A stretch of 64,000 nt of DNA, taken from Phorcus lineatus (Eukaryota; Mollusca; Gastropoda; Trochida; Trochidae). The stretch is taken from contig OV121088.1 in NCBI GenBank assembly GCA_921293015.1, positions 2,604,001 to 2,668,000 of the forward strand. Direction: 5' to 3'. The notes below the pieces were generated by a model. That model had not been told where the DNA came from, ran no database searches, and saw only the letters and a program-made list of their open reading frames with translations. Positions 11,968-25,449 of the stretch are shown piece after piece (position 1 is the first letter of the stretch; every line of letters begins with the position of its first letter). Made by a program: the position numbers and the translations under genes.

Positions 11968-14900
11968 ATGAAGTTGAACAAAATTGTGTTTGTCTTTTGG
12001 TTGGTAGTGATTTCTACCGTCGTCGCAGAGATTTCAGCAGAAAGCGACGTTGACGACGCGAACGGGGAAGATGCGATCAGAGAGAAACGAGCAGCGAACA
12101 TACAGCCTGCAATTTCTCCTGCCGCTAAGAAACTTGTTGGGAAAACTATGAATTTCAGTAATTTGACAAAGTACGCGAAAAATGTCCAACTGACGTTACA
12201 GGGACAAACAATTGACTTGACTAAGTTTAAAGTTGACCAAAGTAATGTGGTAAGTGATTGTTCTCTGACCATGTCTACGTTTTAACAGTAACATATTATT
12301 ATCACAATTATTGATTAATTATTCAAACGAAAAAACAGGTAAATCATAAATACTATGTTATAGTTTTTCTATTTAATTCTACATTAAGATTTGTTTTTTA
12401 ATTCAAGATCATTTACTTTTATGATTTATATTTTAAACGATTTTAGAAATACTTCTTTAGGTTGCACATTAAAAACTAAAATTAAATAAATTAACAACAA
12501 CTTTAGTCACTTTAAGCAATCTTCAATACAGAACCCGCTGCCGGTGTCTTAAAAAAGTAGAATATTTAGGATGTTTTTCTAAAAGTAAAATTATATTAGA
12601 CACCTAATCATTCAAATGAAGACAAAATCTTATACGAATGTTTCAACCACATTTCCAGGCCCAACTGGACAAGTTCCTGAAGGGGGAACCTCTGTCAGAG
12701 AGACTGTATGTGGCTGCTGTCCTAGCCGGGGTGGAACAAACCATTGCCGGAGCCAAGAAAAGCAAACTAGTGAGTCTGAGACTTGCTTCCACTGTTTTCG
12801 TCATTGTGCTTTCTTATGTCTTGGGAAGGTTTTATTCATGCTCAAGTATTAAGTCTATTCGTATTGAATGTTTCTTTTTGCTTATATTCTGTTCGAATCG
12901 GCTCAAAGTGGCAGGTTAATGGTAACTAATCAGTTTGGTTCCCTATGCGATGTTAAAGTTTGATTCCTGTATTTTCAAAGTATGGTATGCTTCCAGACCA
13001 CTCTAGCTATCGATGAACTTGAGGACGATGAAGACGACATCGTCCTTGACCCTGAAGATGCCGACGAGATTAAACGAGAAGTGGAAGAGGATCCTTCCAT
13101 CTTAGACCTCAACTCTCCAGCGCCTGTCGAGGACAAAATGGAGAAGGTCACTCCGGTCAGTGGTGGAGGGAACGTGACGGGAGGTCAACTGGTCAAGGAG
13201 CGGGTAAAGAGGAAAATTCTCGCCAAATCCTCTGCAAAATGGCCGACAACCATCCGTTACGTTATAACGTCAGATTTCAATTCTTGTAAGTATTTTAATA
13301 TAATGAATATACTTAAACATGAACGAAAGGATTGTTTAAATGAATCTTGATAAAAGATTTGTATTTTATTTACAAAATCTTCTATCTAATTTTGTAGGAA
13401 AGTTCTTAAAGAAATACGGATATTTTTTATCCTGTAACCATCAGCGTCTCCCTTCTTCTGACCTTTACAAACAAAAACAATATGAGTCAAATCTATATAT
13501 CTAAATATATAGATCTTAAAAGTAACATATCTCAGCTGTCCCTACCTAAACAATATTTATTTTGACAGATTAAACGGTATCTAGTATACAATATACAATA
13601 TTACTAACCCCTTTCAGGTATTTTTTCCAAGATAAAGATTCATAAACTTATAAGACTTTGTGCAAGATATCTAGCTGCCGAGAGATGTAAAAAAATGCAA
13701 ACATATACATATGGTGGCGTGGGAAAAAGTGGATAAACCTCTTAAACCTTACCGATCATTAAAGAATGTACGGTATTTGAATAGTAAATCCTACACTATA
13801 GATAATTGTTTTAACAATGTCCTTACAGATCCCAGTACGAGGGCAGTTATAGACGACGCAGTGAAACATTGGGAAGATGAAACTTGTCTCAACTTTATCA
13901 AAGTCAGCTCCTACTCAGGCTCTCACATCCGCTTTAGACGACTCTCAGGGTAAACACTTTACTTATCTGTATTCATTTATCTACCCGCTTTACCTATTTA
14001 TCAATTTTACCGATTTATCTGTATACCATCATTAACCCTTTCTTCATTATTACCAATTTATCATTTATGTGCCCTTATCATTTACTACAATATATACAAT
14101 ATAGTTTATTAAAATCCTGCCATTTTCACAACATGGGATACAATGCTTTTTTGGATACAACGAACATAAAAGTACAAATGCCACCCAATTGGCTTACGCG
14201 AGACCTACATATGACTGTTATGAGCTGTAGATAAAACATGTAGATTTAATGTAAAAGATATTGTAAGATGTTCTAAAAGTTACACATACTGTAAACATAG
14301 GTACATTTTAAGAAGGAAAGAATAAGTAGTAACTTTATTTATCATTTATGTTGATTTATCATAATTCATCATTTACATACAGTTATGGGGTTATTTACCA
14401 ATTTATTATTTTATACTCATTAATCTTTGTTTTCCCTAGCTGCTGGTCGAAGGTTGGCAGGAAGGGAGGAGGTCAGACTATATCGATTGGTCCAGGATGT
14501 TCCACGGTAAGGCAATACTCCCCGGGGAGTTGATTTGGTATTAACTCAATCAAAGGTAACACTTTAAAGGAAAAACGTCCTTATGTTATTTGTTATTTTC
14601 ATTACATATTATGTACCTTTGATACCATTCTAAATGTCATATGTGGTGATATAAAACAAAAAATCTTAACTTTTCGTGTCCAAAAGTCATGTATATGACA
14701 AATACTGGTTTACCACAAAAGCAATTTAATCAGCTGTAGCATATCTTATGTTGCGGTATTGCAATATCTTTGTAAGGTCGTATTCGATAAAATATTGGTC
14801 ATTATTTAAGAAAATGGTTCTGTCAAAATGCTTTAAAGATTGAATCTCTTAACAGGTTAATTCCAAAGTTCAAAAACCATTAGTGTTTTTTTTATTAACG

Positions 14901-17900
14901 GTAACTCATGAAAATAACTTTCTTTTTCAATATTATTTATTTGATATATTTCAGAAAGGTATCGTTGCCCACGAGATAGGCCACGCCCTTGGCTTCTGGC
15001 ACGAGCAGTCGCGACCTGACCGATCCAACTACATCAACGTACACACCAACAACATCAAGTCGGGCAAGTCACATAACTTTCTGCGTAAGAGCTGGAAAGA
15101 CGTTCTGGCACTTGGCGTACCTTATGACTACGCATCACTGATGCATTATGGGACGCACGTAAGCATACACATCCATACATGGTTTCTTGAAATTGATCGA
15201 AAGGTCTTTAGATTCTACTTACGATACACAACTTCAAAAGATTCAAATTCTGTTTCATTTGATTTGTTTAATCACTTAAGGTTGAAATCTATATGCACGT
15301 TTCTTTGAAAATATGAATGCATCGAATCATAATTATTTAACATCAATTCAAGTTCTTTTCATTAGCAAAATCACCATAGATTCATATATCTCAGGTATTT
15401 TTTATATCCGTATTATGTTTTGTTAAAATTGTCATCATGCTGTACATTAGACTAACATATAGTCCCTGAAAAAAGATTTCACTAAAAATGCATTGTTCAA
15501 TATTTGGTATGAAATATATAAAAAGGAGTCCTGTACAATACTTAATAGATTTGCCAACATTTTCTAGACTTAAGGAGGCTCCTTTAAAATCTTGCTATAG
15601 GGTCTTGATGACAGACTAGTTGTACATGAACGTTATATTTGTTAAGTACTTCACTTTGAGAGACATTTTATCTATATACTCACGGTTTTATATCATGAAC
15701 AACCTTCTTTAGGTTGTAAAGAGTAACATCTGAAAGATCTGGTCCATTTCTAAACAGAAAAAATGATACAAAAACAAAAGCAAACAATCACATAACATTA
15801 CAGTGAATTATAACTGAACTATATAATTGTTCAACCGGACAATTCAGAGATTCATATCACTCTCTTTGACGTGCACCATTGCTCGAACCGCTTAAGTGAC
15901 TCGGCTACTCGTGTGTGAAATATGGCCAATAAAGAACATATTTTTTAACGCCTGACGTTGACCCCTCTCCCCCTCTGCTGCGTCCTGTAGCGCACATGTT
16001 TTTAATAAATACAGCTACAAAAATATATTGCTTTTAAAAAGTCTGTTTACGCATTGTAAGTGTTATCAAAATATGGTTAGTAACTTTTAATTTTTTTAAC
16101 ATAAGATATAAATAATTATACATTTTGGAGGGTTTCCATACAGAAACTGTCTTTCTGATAGACAACAACTTGATTACATATTCAAATGTATATTATTTTT
16201 GTATTATTGATTTTAAATTAGTTCTACAAATTACTCCATCAGTTGAATTGCGATGCATTTAATATTTTTGTCACTCAATCGGAATCCAGAAAACAAATGT
16301 TCTCGCAGTATAATCATGAATTCTTAAGTGAAATATTACTGCATGTTTTATTGTGCTGTTTAAGGCTATTTGAAAGCTCGGAATACGAATGATTAGTTCC
16401 ACGTTTCCCTTGAAGACATTTTTCCCCATTTAATATTGCAATAACTGATTGAAATGGCTCGTTAGTTTGAGTATCAAGCATCTATACATATTGCTGTCTA
16501 TTTCAGAGTTTTTCAAAGAATGGACAGAAGACGATCTCCGCCAAACAAGCGGACATGGACAAAACACTTGGTCAACGTCTTGAGCTCTCCTTCTATGATG
16601 TAAAGCTCGCCAACCTCCGATACTGTGGATGTAAGATCAAGACATTTTGTCAAATTTCTCAAGTATAGGCTACTGACAACGAATCGTTAACAGGACTTAT
16701 TTTATAGTGAGGCAAATCGATATTTAATAGTAAACAGGACTCTTTTTATAGTGACGCAAAATGATAATTAAAAGTTAACAAGACTCATATTTTAGTGATG
16801 CATATTGATAACTAATCGTTACCAGGACTCATTTGATAGTGACGCATATTGATCATAAGATTAGTCATTGTTTCTTAGTCACTTTATGCTTGGAGAAAAC
16901 AAGATGCTCTGGGTATCAACTTCTTTATTTTGAAAATACGACTATGTGACTTTTTCATGAAATCAAATGAAGGGAGTAGAAAAATATGTAAATACCAAAA
17001 CTCATGGCTTCGCTATTTACTTAAAGGTGGAATTTTAAAACTAAGATTAGAACATTTGAGAAGGATTGTTATATTTTTTTTGATCAAATATATGCCAGAT
17101 TTAAAGGATATAATATAGCGCATAAATAATTGATAAATCGCCTTCGATTTTAGACAAGTGTAGTGGAGGTTTGGTGTGGTCAAGCTGTAGAAATGGCGGC
17201 TACAGAGACCCGGATAACTGCAACAAGTGTAAGTGCCCGGATGGATGGACCGGGACGTACTGTACAGTTGTAGACAACTCTGTCAATGGTGAGTAAACTC
17301 AGAGACACATGTCAGTGTTGGAGAGTGGGCACCCGAGGGCTTCACCTTTTTAACGGGCGTTTTTCTAACACAAAATATTTATTATTTAATTCCTACTACT
17401 AAGGGATTCTCTCACTCGACTTAACGCTTTAAAAGACAGAAATCGGGTCGTTTTTTCCACATGTGCACATATGATGTCCATGCATGATTTCAATATGCAA
17501 AAATTAAAAACATGTTTTGATTCTCAAAAATATCCTTTTCTACTACGCCAGAAGAGGATTTGAACGTGTCATATTTTCATTTATTCCGAAGACAGTGTTT
17601 TCAATCTCTTTTCTCATGATGCACCTATTTTCAACCTTACTAAGGCAGTAATATTCATAGAAAGGAATCGTTAATCATATGCTCAAGTCCTTTCCCTAAA
17701 GATCTTTGCATTTATACAGTCCTTTAATATCGATCTTCGTATTTTATCCATCTCCTGTGACTAACGTGACTACCATCTGATAGACTATACATTCTCCCTG
17801 TAGCGAACTGTGGCTCCAAGTACCTGACTGTCTCGTCTAGCTGGTCAACCTTCACCTCTCCTAACTACGACACACCTGGATTCCCCGCTAACGCTGAGTG

Positions 17901-20900
17901 TTCATGGAGACTAAAGGTAAACTTTTTACCATGATACCATTTTCTCTCGAATAAAGCTATTCATTTTTACACAAAACCCTTGTTACATCATTACAGACTA
18001 TCAGTGATTCTTGATTATGAAAGTAAATTCGATCTTTATGTATCTGTAAATGATTAAAACCCTCTCCTCTAAAACTGCCTTTAAGTAAATATAAATATTT
18101 TGTAACCAGCGATAGGTCAATATTAATCATTCGGTATTTCTTCAGTGTTAGTTTGAGACTAGAATTCCTTTATTTGTGCGTTGCACACATACGTTTTATC
18201 AGCGTGTATCATTAATGATTGCCGTTCTCTTACTACAAGAGACCAACCTACATTAACTCTAGCTTAAAATGATTCTTTAACCAGCTTGTAGCAATACATT
18301 ATATCATGACAAAGTAATGCCCCCCTAATATTTAGTGTCTCTTAAGGTTACTATACAGCTGTATCCAAGAACTTTGATCACCTACCAGCTAGGGTACCTC
18401 AAAGCAAATACAATGTACAATGTACAACCGAACTCGGATATTCGCATGGTTGTGTTTCATATCCAATTTATGCATACACAAAATAAGACTAGGAAATCAA
18501 TGATATGATTGTAATGAGATTGTAGTCAAGAAAATACGGTTTTCAAAACGTCTTAGAAGAATTACAATAAATTGAAAGCCAAAATGTGATAAAGTTTCTG
18601 TCTCTGAAGAATTATATAAGGACATTTAGTTCATAATATATTCATTGTAAAACTTATCAATCAATACCTTGTATGTTTGATGTTTGCAGACATACGGGTC
18701 CTACAGAAGGATCGTCATGCAGTTCATTGACAAGTTCCAGCTCCACACCTACTGTCCGAGCACCTGCAGGAACTATGTGGAAGTCAGGTTCCAAGATGGC
18801 GCCAAAACAGGACCGAGGTATACTGAGGGTGTAAACAAAAGAAACACTGTTTTGAAGATGAAAATAAAAATAACGAACTGTGAAACGCAAAACTAATCAC
18901 TCAAGAGAATTCTTTTTGATAAAAAAAAGTTATTTTATTTATCGCCATGTTCCAAGATGACGTCAAAACAGGACCGAGGTATTCTGAAGGTTAAAAAAAC
19001 AACAACACTGTTTTGAAGATATTAATCAAACAAACACAGCGAGCCAGTAGATACATAAACGAATATAACCAATTAAATAAAACTAAATTTCTATATAGAA
19101 AACCCTACTGTATTATACTTTTTAGGTTTCTGGGTCACCACTATGTAACATATATTGTAGTTATTATGACTAGATGTAGCTATACTAATTTTAGTAAAGT
19201 CTTATATTTCGTTATTGTATAAGTAAAGAATTTAAACAAACTTGGAAATTATTCATTTATAATTTGTTGCAATGGTTACTTTGCATTTAAGCCGAACACA
19301 TGATATATGGATAGGGAATATTTTTGTTAGAAAATGCAAATTAAAACAAAATGTACAAACAGGTGACATGTGCACCTCTGCATTCAAAAAATTGTATCAA
19401 GAACTCGATTCATCACGTAACTTGTATTCCTGGCGAAAATGTTTGAACTCCTTATCATGAAGTATTTAACGTATATCAAACAAGATTTAATTCTTCTCTT
19501 TACTCGAAATAAAAAAATTTACAACTTGTTATTGTGTTCGTTTACAGGTACTGCTGCAACCGTCCCACAAAGTACTTCCGGTCACACGGCAGCGAGATGT
19601 ATCTGCTTATGAGAATCAACTCCCAGAGTGGTCTGGACGGGTTCAAAATAAGATATAGATATGGTAGGTTATACAAACTTTATCAAACAATATGCATTTA
19701 CATTCACTAGAATGAAATAATCAACAGACCACTTATGTTCATCAAGGATATTGTTCTTATTTCTTACAGTGCATAAGGTTTTTAGATATAAGTATTGATA
19801 AATTTGAACAAGATTTAGAATTATACGAGTAAATATTTTTCTAAATATATTTTGATAGCAATCTAATCTGTGACAAATCAATGATCCAAAGGTCCTATGT
19901 CCAGTTCATCAGTCGCATACAGCGGAACATAATCATTGGACTAAAGCGTACCTAGTGACAAGCTATGCATCTCCCTTTTTAACTTGACGGACACCCATGA
20001 TTACTCTATGGTTATCTCCACAATTTTTTGGTTGTGCCTGTAAATGAAACGCAAACTTTCGTGTATCTGAAGTTTTAAAAGCGGTTACACAGGACGGTTC
20101 CTAAAACATACATTAAGATTAATGAGTAAGTTATTTGCTTTTTAGGATTGAGAAACATACGTCACCTTACTTATATTACCCAGAAAGGTCATTAACACGA
20201 GAATACAGAAGTATTCAATGGTAATATACTGTACTGTGTTCCCAGAGTCGTGTGGAGCCTACGGTGTGAACTCGGGACCAGCCTGTGTGGACACACAACC
20301 CTACACCTGTTACGGAGTCTACAAAGTCAGATGCGGGTTCCTCAACCTCTTCAGATGCAAAAGGTTAGCACAATCTTTTATTTTCAAATGTCCCAGTTTT
20401 ATGGAATTAAGAACGAAGTATTTACCAAAATTTATCTGACCATGTTAATATACACAGTATCTTACTAACAGAAAATTTTACAATTTTTAAAACTTCTTAC
20501 ATCTTACTCATGTTTGATAAAAGATGCAGTTATTTTACTTTTTGTGTGCTTTTGTAATCAAATTAAGCTACAGTGTAAATTTCACTATTCTCCCATATGT
20601 AAGTGGGTTTTATAAATGTTTGTACGTGTGTCGAAGGCGTTCTACTGAAATAAAAAATTGAAATTGAAATGATGAAGCATCCCCTATGACTCTCAGATAA
20701 AGTTTCAACTGATTCAAAATCTTAATTATTTAGAGATAAGATAAAACAGTGTGAACCATAATTTTGATCCAGATATACATGTAAAGTGTCAGTGCATAAA
20801 GTACATTTTTGGATTACTGTTAAATTTATACTCATAAATGCTTGTACTAATATCAAATCATAAAAATTTAGAAATGACATGCTACTTTCAGTCTTAAATC

Positions 20901-23090
20901 TTAAAATTCCTTTTCATGAAGTGTAAATTAGATGCAATGTGTTCCTTAAACTCAACTACATTGACTTATTTAAGTTCTTAAAATTTGTTACTTTATCAAT
21001 TTATGAATTCACAAATCACACCATAGGAGTGTCATCGTATCATCTCATTAAATGTAGAATCTAAGGTGCTGGTATAAATTAAAGAATTTGCCTGGGATTG
21101 ATAGATACTTTTGAAAAGTTCAAACCGGTAGTTCATATTGACGTTTCCAGATTATGAAAGCTATTTAGAAAAGCCAGACTAGTGGAAGTACGATTATGAA
21201 TTTATGTGGTAGAATATTTCTTTACTTATTCGATACATTAACTTATTATACATCGACAGTGTTGTGTTGTGTGGTTATAGGTATCGTCAGAACACCTGCT
21301 ACAGGGAAGTCAAGAGGTGTGCATATGGTCGGAAGCTGGTTGGCAGCTGGTGTTACCGTAAGTAAATTTATATGCAGCATATACTTGATATCGAAGGACC
21401 AACTCAAATAAGTGAATAGACATGCATTAGTTAATTAGAAAGTTACAGCCTATCGTCACTTGACATTTGGACGGAATTAAATAACACAATACAATAATGT
21501 GTCAATAAAAAATGGCCAAAGACCTTATTATCAATTCTGTCTCCCATTAGAAGGTTTATTATAATGTAAGCTCACATTGTGCCCGTGTCTATTTTGTATA
21601 TAATTGTAATTTGGTAGGTAACTTCTAAATCAGATAATCAAAACGTAGATTCATGTTTATGACCAAGGGGAGAAAGAAAATGGTATGTTTCCCAAACGAA
21701 AGTCACTTGTTGGATAATATTATTTTCTAACAACTTCTTATTTCATCTACGAAATACATGATGATTATGGTGATGGTTTCGGATACAATTCTTTTCACCT
21801 GTATAGGTGAGTGGTCTGCGTGGTCATCCTGGTCAAGCTGTAGCAGAAGCTGTGGGGGGTGTGGCACTCAGACCCGGAAACGCACCTGTCTCAAGTATCC
21901 CTGCAGGTAATATTCCAATCAGCCGTTAACCAATTTAACTTTTCATAGGAACCCACTTTGGTTAAAGTTTTTATTTCATGTATCGTTGAGAAATTGGGAT
22001 AGAAAGTGAAATTGCCATTAACCTCTTGTATTAAATTTAAAGGTATGAAAATGTTTGTCTACAGTGGGTCCTCACGACAGACGCGGACGTGCAACAAACA
22101 AGTGTGCCCCACTGTCTCTAAAGTCTGCTTCAAGAAGGTCAAGTGTGGTTTCTTGGGCTGGGGGCGGTGTACAAGGTAATTCAAGAAATACATTTGTTTG
22201 AAGGGAAGGTGTACATGGTAATCAGAATAATAGACCTGCGTAAGGGAACGATCGTTATGAGGTTATTGTGAAGCAATATATTTTTTATATATTTTGGGGA
22301 AGGTACGAATAATACTCATCTGGCTTGTGAAGGTGTACAAGGTTATCATATTAATTAACGTGTAGTTGGGGAAGTAAACACGGTATACAAGGTAACAAGG
22401 ACAATTCTCATGTAGTTGTGGCAGGTATACAAGGTTATAAGAATAATATTTGTTTATTAGGGGAAGGTAAACACGGTCATAAGAATTGTTCTCGTGTAGT
22501 TATGGAAGATAGTTGTGAAAGTTATACTCCTTTTCCATGTTTACTGTACTTGATAAATACTCCGGAATTTCTTGAAAAGGTCTACAATTTACGTTATTAC
22601 TACCACTGAATATGGGTGGACAGTGTTCAAGGTAATCAAGACACCTTTAATGTTTGGGCGGAACTGGTCTAAACTACAAGAAAAGTGACACTTCCGTAGT
22701 TAGTGATGATGATACTCAAGATTATTTAAGTATCAGATATATATTTTAGGAAACGATGTACAAGATAAATAGAAAAACAATTTTGCAATCTTTGCTTGGG
22801 TATTTATGTAAAGTCAGAAAGACACAGTCAGTTCCAGATGATGCAATTGTGATTCCACTATTGTTTTGATATCTGAGCAGACTAATGTTTACCATCTTAT
22901 GATTCTTGCTAGCAAATTTCATAAGTGCGAACGATTAATAAACTATTAAAAATGATAACTTATTAACCATTTTGCAATTTCATTATTTACGTTCATCATT
23001 AAAATGTGCATTTACCTCCACAGGTCTTATATTTGCTACACGCCAAAGTGCTGTTCCTCGAAGAAGCAAGTCGGAAGTCAATGTGTTTAG
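11968..23090 (+). CDS. Astacin (M12A) metalloprotease with EGF, CUB, TSP1 and duplicated Cys-rich modules, 16 exons
   Basis: Exons: 11968-12249, 12659-12769, 12997-13285, 13829-13949, 14440-14506, 14955-15158, 16507-16630, 17154-17288, 17804-17916, 18690-18817, 19548-19663, 20246-20363, 21281-21357, 21807-21906, 22065-22175, 23024-23090. All have GT-AG ends and compatible phases; the sum is 2163 nt, 720 aa plus stop. I chose the ATG that gives a signal peptide ([20 protein letters not shown]) just after the TATA box. Residues 23-203 are an acidic propeptide ending in the furin-type site RVKR (200-203). The astacin domain (about 204-400) has [18 protein letters not shown] with Zn ligands H296, H300, H306 and catalytic E297, and the Met-turn SLMHY (351-355). 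EGF-like is about 401-440, CUB 445-563, Cys module A 564-629, TSP1 ([10 protein letters not shown]) 630-675, module B about 676-720. The domain order matches nematode subgroup V astacins (NAS-33 to NAS-38), which act on cuticle. I infer a secreted matrix- or cuticle-processing protease. The usual FxGD cysteine-switch-like motif of the propeptide is not visible. Confidence 0.93.
16680..16855. repeat. About 57-bp tandem repeat in astacin intron 7
   Basis: Three to four decayed copies of a unit containing GTTAACAGGACT, TTTTATAGTGACGCA and TTGATAA. Confidence 0.7.
18950..19022 (+). repeat. Partial duplicate of exon 10 end with its splice donor, in intron 10
   Basis: The segment 18789-18861 (last 29 nt of exon 10, donor and about 44 nt of intron) is repeated 161 bp downstream with few differences, including GGACCGAG|GTAT. 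The intervening sequence gives a long exon with stops, so the downstream donor is probably unused. Confidence 0.8.
20364..20675 (+). mobile_element. 5'-truncated LINE 3' end in astacin intron 12
   Basis: Directly after the exon 12 donor the sequence reads [19 protein letters not shown]. This matches the C-terminal motif of the 26.1-28.5 kb LINE (YIFRCPASHEIRTKYITGK). A 3' UTR follows, ending in AAAATTGAAATTGAAATG, the short-repeat tail typical of such elements. The insertion sits almost on the 5' splice site. Confidence 0.75.
22166..22650 (+). repeat. Reiterated exon-donor junction in astacin intron 15
   Basis: The exon 15 end plus donor, GGTGTACAAG|GTAAT, is followed by about five or six decayed copies (GGTGTACATGGTAATC, GGTGTACAAGGTTATC, GGTATACAAGGTAACA, GGTATACAAGGTTATA, GTGTTCAAGGTAATC) with GTAGTTGGGG-like spacers. 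Confidence 0.7.
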
Positions 23091-25430
23091 TAGTGTTAAT
23101 AGAGTTTGTAAGGAGTGTATGAATTGTAATATAGCACTAAACGATATTAATCATACCGCACAATTAAAGTGACACCGAGTATTTATTTTGATTTTTCATT
23201 TGGCTTAGATAAGATTATAATTACCTGAGTTGAGTTCAAAGTTTCCTCCCTAAACTTGGATCTTTATCTCTAAATAGCCAAAAGTACGATATTTCTTGTT
23301 TTCAGTTACAGTTCAAAAGCAAGATGATAAGTCGAAATTCTGCGTCCACTTTACATTGATATTGACATTAAATGACCAACTAAACACTACCAACAAATAT
23401 TTGTCTTTGAACCTGATATAGAAATTACTATAGTCATTGGCGCGCGCCACTGTCCGTTTTATTATCACAAATTAAAACTTACTCCTGTTTATTGTCTCTA
23501 AATTAGACTGATAACAACTATGATTGTGATTTTCAGAACAAATGCTCGATAAATAAAGTACATTATCAAAAGTTGACAAATTTGATTCCAATAACATACT
23601 CTGTGTCCCTTTAAACGGATCGTATGGTAAGAAAGGTATGTTGACCTACCCGGTTATCTCCCCTGTTGTGAATTATGCATATAAATCCCGCCACAAGGAA
23701 CAACAGCAATGTGAAATGTATCACAAGAAACATTTTATTCACAACACCCAGAACTCGTCAATGTCGTTTAAGATACTTGTGATAATTGATTTTTTTCTCA
23801 TCTTTGATCTTCTTCGGATAATTTTAGAATTGTTATCAAAATATTTAGATTTATTTGCAGTAATATTCAGTAATATTCAGAGTTGAATTAATTACCGGAG
23901 CGCGATGTCGCACTGAGCTCAGGCAGAATTCTCCAGGCGTAAGTGTAAGGCGCCAGTGTGTGATTAACTATCCTCAACTGCATGAAACAAATGAGTCTGT
24001 ACTGTTTTATGATTCATAATCTATTAACATTATTTTTTTACATTTGAGGATATGTCATTAAAGTGTAAGTTATTTTGTATCATTTAATGTTCCCTTAAAC
24101 ATGTGTTTCAATTAATTCCTGAAACAATGGAACTTTTATTTAGCTAGTAATTAATGTTTGTTCAATGTTTAACCCTCTACCTTTATATTTTATATACATT
24201 TGTTATATTTTAAGATTTTTAAGATCACCATCTTCACAATTTACCACTTTATTTTTTATATCAATTTTATGATTCTGTAATTTGAAATGTGTAGTTCCTT
24301 TTCGGTTTTTGTAATAAAATATATTTTTAATCCAGTGTGTTATTGACAAACCTAATTATATGAGCTGTTTCCTTACTTCTGAGAAATTAACTTTATAATT
24401 GGCGTCTTATTTTCCTCTACACAATTATAGAGAGAAACAAATTGTGATACAACGATTCATATTTAACAGGCGACACTACACTTCCATAACATTAAGTGAC
24501 GATCAAGGATGTTCAAGTTGGAAAATCCACAAATGAAACAAAACATTTTCTAAAAGGTTTATATTTATCAATCACCTGTGAAGGCGGGCACGATTTCTGT
24601 TGAAGGGCATGCCCTACCTGGATCTATCACATAAATCAGAGAAATATATAATTGTTGGACCTTTTTGCTCATTCCCACGGTAAAGATTATGTTCATTTGC
24701 TGCTGATATAGAATTGAAAAACTTACTCACACGGTATTTTGTTGAAAATCAATGATAGATTCGAGTCAATAAAAAATCATTTATAACGTAACAAATCACG
24801 GCCCCCCTTACACATTGTACACATTACACATTGCTTTGACAGGTTTTATTTCATCTCGTTGTGTGGTGTCCTTAATGCCCTTAAAACAAGAATGATAATA
24901 TCATTAAGTTTATGCATGATTAAGTTAGTATGATTACAATACATTATTCCCTACAGTTGTGGGTATATACGGCAATTTAAGTAACGTTACACTAGTTCAT
25001 GGAAACAATTATTACATTATGAATACTGAATACTGGTATCATACAATACTTTATAAATACTGAGAGCACTACAATACGCGTTAGATTCATCAATACCATT
25101 TATAATGAAATGCGTAGCGCATACACATATACATATCGCGTACAGATACATAGCATAAAGGTACATTGCATATATAAACTAAAGCTACTCACCTCATCCT
25201 AGGGACGAATTAATTAAAGTTGAAGTAGATTTATAATATACTAAATATAATTGCTGAAATACACGAAGGATACTATGAAGAATAAGTTAAACTAACATAA
25301 TAAATATATAAGCCTAAGTTAAATACTTATATCCTGTCACACTATGGTTGAGAATAAAGTAACTGTGCAATATATTTATGATGTGATTATACAAAGCAAA
25401 TGTTTTCATGTATTAACCAATAGTTGACCG
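23091..25430. other. Astacin 3' flank and AT-rich intergenic DNA
   Basis: Candidate poly(A) signals are AATAAA at 23552 and 24313. I see no second gene up to 25.4 kb. Confidence 0.5.
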
Positions 25431-25449
25431 ACCGAGGTCGGTGTCAAAT

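Noticed and set aside
11889..12272. 127-aa minus-strand frame
   Set aside because: Shadow of astacin exon 1 on the opposite strand.
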